Assembly (NCBI GenBank): GCA_016715205.1 | Contig: JADKBC010000018.1 | Location: 1 to 64,000, forward strand | Source of the DNA: Holophaga sp. | GTDB taxonomy: Bacteria; Acidobacteriota; Holophagae; Holophagales; Holophagaceae | Direction of reading: 5' to 3' | DNA: 64,000 nt | Shown: one piece after another, positions 60,528 to 64,000 of the stretch | Layout: every line of letters starts with the position of its first letter | Position numbering within the stretch: position 1 is the stretch's first letter | Made by a program: the position numbers and the translations under genes | The notes under the pieces: model-generated | What the model was told of the DNA's origin: nothing | What the model saw: the letters and a program-made list of their open reading frames with translations, nothing else | Databases searched by the model: none

Positions 60528-61667
60528 ATGGCCAAAGTACTCGTTCAGGAGAGCACCGGAGTTCGTGAATTCGAACTGGTGGACAACGAAGTCCACATCG
60601 GGCGCGAGTTGGATAACACCTTGCGGCTCGCGGATCCCAGCATCAGCCGCCATCACGCGGTGATCCGGCGCACCCCGGCGGGCTTCGAGGTGCAGGACCT
60701 GCAAAGCAGCAACGGTGTCCTGGTGAACGGCACGCGCATCCAGACCTCCCTGTTGAGGAACGGCGATCGGGTTACGGTGGGCCAGATCCAGATGACCTTT
60801 GTGGACCCGGTGCCGGCAGAATCCCTGGCCACCGTGGCCGTCCAGGCCGGCGAACCCGTCAATCCCTTGGGCACCATGCGCATGGATGCCAGCGAGATGG
60901 CCAAGATCCAGGCCATGCAGGAAGGGCGGCCCTTCGTTCCCGCCCCTGAACCCACTCCTGAACCAGCGCCCATGCCCCCACCGATCCCACCACCCGTGGC
61001 GGCACCCATCGGCCAGGACACCGCCCGCAACCCCGTTGGCGCGGCCGAACCGAGGCCTTTCACCTACGCCGCCGCAGCTTCCGACAACCCGGCCCCCACC
61101 TTCCTGCAGCCCTACCTGCCCCCCGTGCCCGACAATGCCCAGCCCACGGGCGAGCGAGGCGATTTCCTCACCCGGCTGTTGGCGGCCCTGGTGGATGGCC
61201 TAGTGGGCTTTGTTGCCTACCTGCCCTTCTTCATCCTCAGCTTCGTGCCCTTCCTGGGCTGCATCATCGCCCCCCTCGGGATGCTGTTTGGTCTCGCGGT
61301 GATGGCCTTCCAGTTGTGGTGCATCGTGACATTCAAGGCCACCATCGGGAAAAAGGTCATGAAGCTCCGCGTGGTGCAGGAAGCCGCGCCTGGCGCGCCC
61401 CTGGATTGGGGCATCGTGCTGTTGCGCGGCCTCGGGTATTTTGCGAACGGTGTCATCGGCGCCGTCATCTACTTCATCCTCGCGGCCGTGGTCATCGGCG
61501 GCATGATCGCCACCGGCGGTCGGGGTGCTTCTCCCCTGGGCTTCCTGCTGTTGCTGCCCTTCGCTTTCCTTGCCTATGCGCTGCCCTACCTGATGATCCT
61601 TCGCCCCGACCGCAAGGGGCTCCAGGACATCATCTCCAAGACCATCGTGATCAAGGTCGACCGGTAG
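60528..61667 (+). CDS. FHA domain-RDD family membrane protein
   Basis: 379 residues. The FHA domain (1-95): VHIGRELDNTLRLADPSISR, HHAVIRRTPAGFEVQDLQSS and NGVLVNGTRIQ keep the G-R, S-x-x-H and N-G residues that bind phosphothreonine. A Pro/Ala-rich linker follows (PAPEPTPEPAPMPPPIPPPV). The RDD membrane domain (about 200-379) has FLTRLLAALVDGLVGFVAYL, ATIGKKVMKLRVVQE and paired helices. It may tether phosphoproteins at the membrane, for instance targets of Ser/Thr kinases such as the one at 23844-26558. That link is inference. Confidence 0.9.
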   Translation: MAKVLVQESTGVREFELVDNEVHIGRELDNTLRLADPSISRHHAVIRRTPAGFEVQDLQSSNGVLVNGTRIQTSLLRNGDRVTVGQIQMTFVDPVPAESLATVAVQAGEPVNPLGTMRMDASEMAKIQAMQEGRPFVPAPEPTPEPAPMPPPIPPPVAAPIGQDTARNPVGAAEPRPFTYAAAASDNPAPTFLQPYLPPVPDNAQPTGERGDFLTRLLAALVDGLVGFVAYLPFFILSFVPFLGCIIAPLGMLFGLAVMAFQLWCIVTFKATIGKKVMKLRVVQEAAPGAPLDWGIVLLRGLGYFANGVIGAVIYFILAAVVIGGMIATGGRGASPLGFLLLLPFAFLAYALPYLMILRPDRKGLQDIISKTIVIKVDR

Positions 61668-61680
61668 GTTCCTTGGGTTC

Positions 61681-61716
61681 CATGAAAACGCCCGCCGAAT
61701 GGCGGGCGTTTTCATG
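61681..61716. terminator. Bidirectional terminator between FHA-RDD and ssb
   Basis: CATGAAAACGCCCGCC and its perfect complement GGCGGGCGTTTTCATG around a GAAT loop. The A/T-rich stem base provides T-runs for both converging genes. Confidence 0.85.
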
Positions 61717-61729
61717 GTGTGGCTAGAAA

Positions 61730-62179
61730 TCAGAACGGGATATCGTCATCAAAACCGCCGCCGCTGGGGGGGGCGGGGGGCATGGGCTCATCAAAGCCGC
61801 CCTCGTCGCGATGGGAACCGCCGCCGCTGCGGCCACCGCCATCTTCAATCTTGCCGAGCATCACGAAGTTATCGCAGCGGATATCGCAGGTGGCTTTCTT
61901 AACGCCTGCCTGGTCGGTGTATTCGCCGTACTGAATGCGGCCTTCGATCATGATCTGCTTGCCCTTGCGGAGGTATTTTTCCGCAATTTCGGCCTGCTTG
62001 CCCCACACCACGATGCGGTGCCATTCCGTCTTCTCCTTCTTCTCGCCTTGGGGCGTCTTCCACGTTTCCGTGGTGGCCAGGCTGAAGCGGGCCAGGGCCT
62101 GGCCGTTGGGGGTCATCTTCAGTTCGGGATCGCGTCCCAGGTTGCCGATGAGGATCACCTTGTTGAGGGAGCCGGACAT
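61730..62179 (-). CDS. ssb: Single-stranded DNA-binding protein
   Basis: 149 residues from ATG 62179, with AGGAGG upstream. The OB-fold part reads LNKVILIGNLGRDPELKMTP, GQALARFSLATTETWKTPQG and EWHRIVVWGKQAEIAEKYLR. A Gly-rich linker leads to the acidic tip GGFDDDIPF, which recruits DNA-repair partners. It coats single-stranded DNA as a tetramer in replication and repair. An upstream in-frame extension to 62473 lacks similarity and was not used. Confidence 0.96.
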   Translation of the reverse strand: MSGSLNKVILIGNLGRDPELKMTPNGQALARFSLATTETWKTPQGEKKEKTEWHRIVVWGKQAEIAEKYLRKGKQIMIEGRIQYGEYTDQAGVKKATCDIRCDNFVMLGKIEDGGGRSGGGSHRDEGGFDEPMPPAPPSGGGFDDDIPF

Positions 62180-62271
62180 GCGTCCTCCTTCACGGCGGAG
62201 CTCTCCGCCGCACGAAAACCGCTCAGACGTCTGAGGGTGGTAGGGTGTCCATGATGAACCGAGGGGGAACC

Positions 62272-63024
62272 GTGTCAAGCATCCTCGTTGCCTGTGGTGA
62301 CAAGTCCGGTGCGGAGAAGCATTACCTTCCTGCCCTGAGGTCGGGCGGCTGGGCGGGGGAGCTCCGTTTGGTGGCTCCCGGCGATGGGGTCCCCGATTTG
62401 GAAGGCGTGGCGGGGCTCCTCCTGTGCGGGGGGGCGGATATCCACCCCCGGTGCTGGGATGAAGGGGAGACACTGCATCCCGCCGCGGTGCCGGATGAAT
62501 CCCGGGATGACTTTGAACGGCCGCTCATTTTGCGTGCCTGGGAGGCGGGCCTGCCCATCCTGGGCATCTGCCGGGGTGAGCAGATGCTCAACGTGGCCCT
62601 GGGCGGCAGCTTGATCCAGGACATCCCCAGCCATTTCAACTGCGAGTCCGAACGCCACCGCCACGGCAGTTCTGCGCTGCCGGAGTTGCACCATGCCGTG
62701 CAACTGGAACCCTTGTCACGCCTAGCGGAAATGGTGGGTTGCCCCGAGATTCGGGTGAACAGCCGTCATCACCAAGCCGTGAAACGGGTGGCGCCAGGCT
62801 TCAAGGCTGTGGCGTGGCACCTGGATACGGACCATTCCGAAACGGGCCCACTCATCGAGGCCATCGAAGCCGAGGACGAGGGCCGATGGGTGGTGGGTGT
62901 CCAGTGGCATCCCGAAAACCTCATCGGGTTCGAGGATGAGAATGGCGCCGCCGCACGTCGAATTTTTGAGACCTTCCTGGAGGCGGCGCAACGTCAGGGT
63001 TTGAAGGTGTGCCAAAGGCGGTAG
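62272..63024 (+). CDS. Class I glutamine amidotransferase-like hydrolase (peptidase C26/PuuD-like)
   Basis: About 250 residues from GTG 62272, preceded by GAGGGGG. ATGs at 62251 and 62254 are alternatives. The nucleophile Cys is in PILGICRGEQMLNVALGGSL, the His-Glu pair in WVVGVQWHPENLIGFED, and the opening LLLCGGADIHPRCW is typical of gamma-glutamyl-gamma-aminobutyrate hydrolases (PuuD). It cleaves gamma-glutamyl amides. No other putrescine pathway genes are present, so the substrate may differ. Confidence 0.88.
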   Translation: MSSILVACGDKSGAEKHYLPALRSGGWAGELRLVAPGDGVPDLEGVAGLLLCGGADIHPRCWDEGETLHPAAVPDESRDDFERPLILRAWEAGLPILGICRGEQMLNVALGGSLIQDIPSHFNCESERHRHGSSALPELHHAVQLEPLSRLAEMVGCPEIRVNSRHHQAVKRVAPGFKAVAWHLDTDHSETGPLIEAIEAEDEGRWVVGVQWHPENLIGFEDENGAAARRIFETFLEAAQRQGLKVCQRR

Positions 63025-63395
63025 ATCCAGCCCACCAGCAGTAGGCTCAAGACCGCGGGAAGGAATATGATTTTCACCCGGTGCCACAGGGTGGTGATCC
63101 GCTCCTGGCCCTGCACGGCCTGGACCAGGGCGGCCACAAGGAGGGCCCAGGTTGCGATAAAGACCAGAGGTGACGCCAGGTTGTGGCGCAGGGCCTCGGT
63201 GAACCGACCATGGCCCAGATCGAGAAACGCGCGGGTCATGCCGCAGGAGGCACAGGGAATGCCCGTGATGGCGTTGAAGAGGCAAGCCGGCATGCCCTTG
63301 CTACTGGAGGCCACCACGGACAGCAGCAGGGCTGCGGATGTTCCCAGGAACACCAGCAGCCCTTTGCCGCGGACGGATTGAAGGCTCGATAACAT
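62994..63395 (-). CDS. DUF2752 membrane protein
   Basis: 133 residues. The diagnostic DUF2752 block is CLFNAITGIPCASCGMTRAF, with paired Cys, followed by helices LVFIATWALLVAALVQAVQG and IFLPAVLSLLLVGWIYRL. An N-terminal helix (LLVFLGTSAALLLSVVASSS) precedes it. The Cys-x-x-Cys pair faces one membrane side and may bind metal or a thiol. The function is unknown. It overlaps the TM2 gene (TGATG), so the two are coupled, and its 3' end overlaps the convergent C26 gene by 31 bases. Confidence 0.87.
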   Translation of the reverse strand: MLSSLQSVRGKGLLVFLGTSAALLLSVVASSSKGMPACLFNAITGIPCASCGMTRAFLDLGHGRFTEALRHNLASPLVFIATWALLVAALVQAVQGQERITTLWHRVKIIFLPAVLSLLLVGWIYRLWHTFKP

Positions 63396-63838
63396 CAGGA
63401 AAGTTGGGGCGTATTCCCGTCAACATCCTTTTGCAGGCCCATGCCCGCCAGGATCACGTCGATCATGGCCCAGATGCCACAGCCGCCGCAGGTGAGCAGT
63501 TTGGCGATGCCCAGGCCCGTCTGGCCAAGGTAGAAGCGGTCAGCGCCAACGAAACCCAGGAAGGCCGCGAAAAGATAGGTGGCGGTCTGGGTGCGAGTCG
63601 AGGTGCCGATGGCATCCCGGCGCAGGGGCAGGCCTTCCGCATCTTTCACCATGCCGCAGCCGATCATGACGCTGTCGACGATGGCCCAAATGCCGAATCC
63701 GCCGCAGGTCAGGAGCTTGGCGACGCCCAAACCCGTGTATCCAAGGTAGAAGCGGTCCGCACCGAAGATGCCGAGAAAGTAGCTGAACAGGAAGGCGGCT
63801 CCCTGGGTACGGCTGGAGGCAGCGGGGGTTTCGTACAT
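63395..63838 (-). CDS. Protein with two tandem TM2 domains
   Basis: 147 residues with an internal duplication. Each half has the TM2 signature: FLGIFGADRFYLGYTGLGVA with KLLTCGGFGIWAIVDSVMIG, and FLGFVGADRFYLGQTGLGIA with KLLTCGGCGIWAMIDVILAG. Four membrane helices result, in two hairpins joined by a cytosolic or periplasmic loop (MVKDAEGLPLRRDAIGTST). Proteins with TM2 domains are usually single copies of about 70-120 residues. The gene is coupled to the DUF2752 gene. Function unknown. Confidence 0.92.
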   Translation of the reverse strand: MYETPAASSRTQGAAFLFSYFLGIFGADRFYLGYTGLGVAKLLTCGGFGIWAIVDSVMIGCGMVKDAEGLPLRRDAIGTSTRTQTATYLFAAFLGFVGADRFYLGQTGLGIAKLLTCGGCGIWAMIDVILAGMGLQKDVDGNTPQLS

Positions 63839-63884
63839 TGGATCTCCTGAAGGGTTATGTTCAGATTATCCAATTTGACGATGC

Positions 63885-64000
63885 TTACAATCGCTGAATT
63901 TCCAGGTGTTGGCAGAGCTGGCCAGTGAGTTCTAGGGACATCTCCAGGACGTCCTGAATTTCACGGGGCAGGATGTCATCCAGGTGGATGCCACAGGCCA
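63885..64000 (-). CDS. C-terminal fragment of an unidentified gene
   Basis: The last 38 codons of a minus-strand gene, ending DDILPREIQDVLEMSLELTG and LEIQRL before TAA at 63887-63885. It is helical and acidic. The rest lies outside the window, so no family can be named. It is only 46 bases upstream of the TM2 gene start and may be co-transcribed with it. Confidence 0.5.
   Translation of the reverse strand, partial: ACGIHLDDILPREIQDVLEMSLELTGQLCQHLEIQRL

Noticed and set aside
61741..62254. A 147-residue plus-strand frame opposite ssb
   Set aside because: It is the mirror of the ssb gene, which has clear OB-fold motifs and a strong ribosome-binding site.

Overview
This window comes from a GC-rich bacterium. 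Most genes sit around 60% or more G+C, genes are tightly packed, and there is frequent stop/start overlap of the ATGA or TGATG kind. An aryl-polyene-type pigment cluster, pentahaem nitrite reduction to ammonium, both GlnRS and GltX, a MocR/PLP regulator, a Ser/Thr kinase with a large C-terminal extension, an MglA-like GTPase and an OLD-family ATPase together suggest an Acidobacteriota member, perhaps Geothrix/Holophaga-like. That taxonomic placement is inference from gene content only.

Region 1 (1-14.4 kb, minus strand). A broken aminotransferase is followed by a long, translationally coupled operon read from about 14.33 kb down to 0.98 kb. It resembles aryl polyene (APE)/xanthomonadin-type type II fatty-acid/polyketide clusters: KS-like protein, lysophospholipid-type acyltransferase, two ACPs, AMP-ligase, dehydratase, MIO ammonia-lyase, hotdog thioesterase, LolA-like carrier, MMPL exporter, lipoprotein, KS, two tandem dehydratases, ketoreductase and a second KS. 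Divergent from it (14.5-17.1 kb) lie a deacetylase-methyltransferase fusion and a GT2-DUF2062 fusion, which may decorate the product or a surface lipid.

Region 2 (17.2-21.3 kb). A cupin, a Crp/Fnr-family regulator, two NrfH-like tetrahaem proteins and NrfA make up a nitrite-to-ammonium module. TTGAY-N4-GTCAA dyads lie upstream of the regulator and of nrfH-nrfA. A related dyad lies upstream of the nuoHIJKLMN operon at 45.9 kb.

Region 3 (21.3-38.2 kb). Contents are a Ski2-like helicase, a Ser/Thr kinase coupled to a MocR protein lacking the PLP lysine, TrmO, thymidine kinase, a lipoprotein with a sequestered ribosome-binding site, a decayed LytTR regulator, a frameshifted ArgR, a VanZ-phosphoesterase fusion, a DUF4136 lipoprotein, Tpx, an MFS carrier and MacA/MacB-permease-like genes.

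Region 4 (38.3-64 kb). Contents are nuoNMLKJIH, a D-Ala-D-Ala carboxypeptidase, rsmH, an OLD-family ATPase, and a proC-glnS-FAD oxidoreductase-ribA operon preceded by a proline-rich leader ORF with an intrinsic terminator. Next come an aminotransferase followed by an AT-rich ankyrin-protein island, a beta-barrel protein, gltX, an MglA-like GTPase, an FHA-RDD protein, ssb, a class I amidotransferase-like hydrolase, and DUF2752 and TM2 membrane proteins. No rRNA, tRNA, CRISPR array or transposase was recognised. Several conserved genes carry single-base frameshifts, mostly at short homopolymers, so either sequence error or recent decay must be considered.
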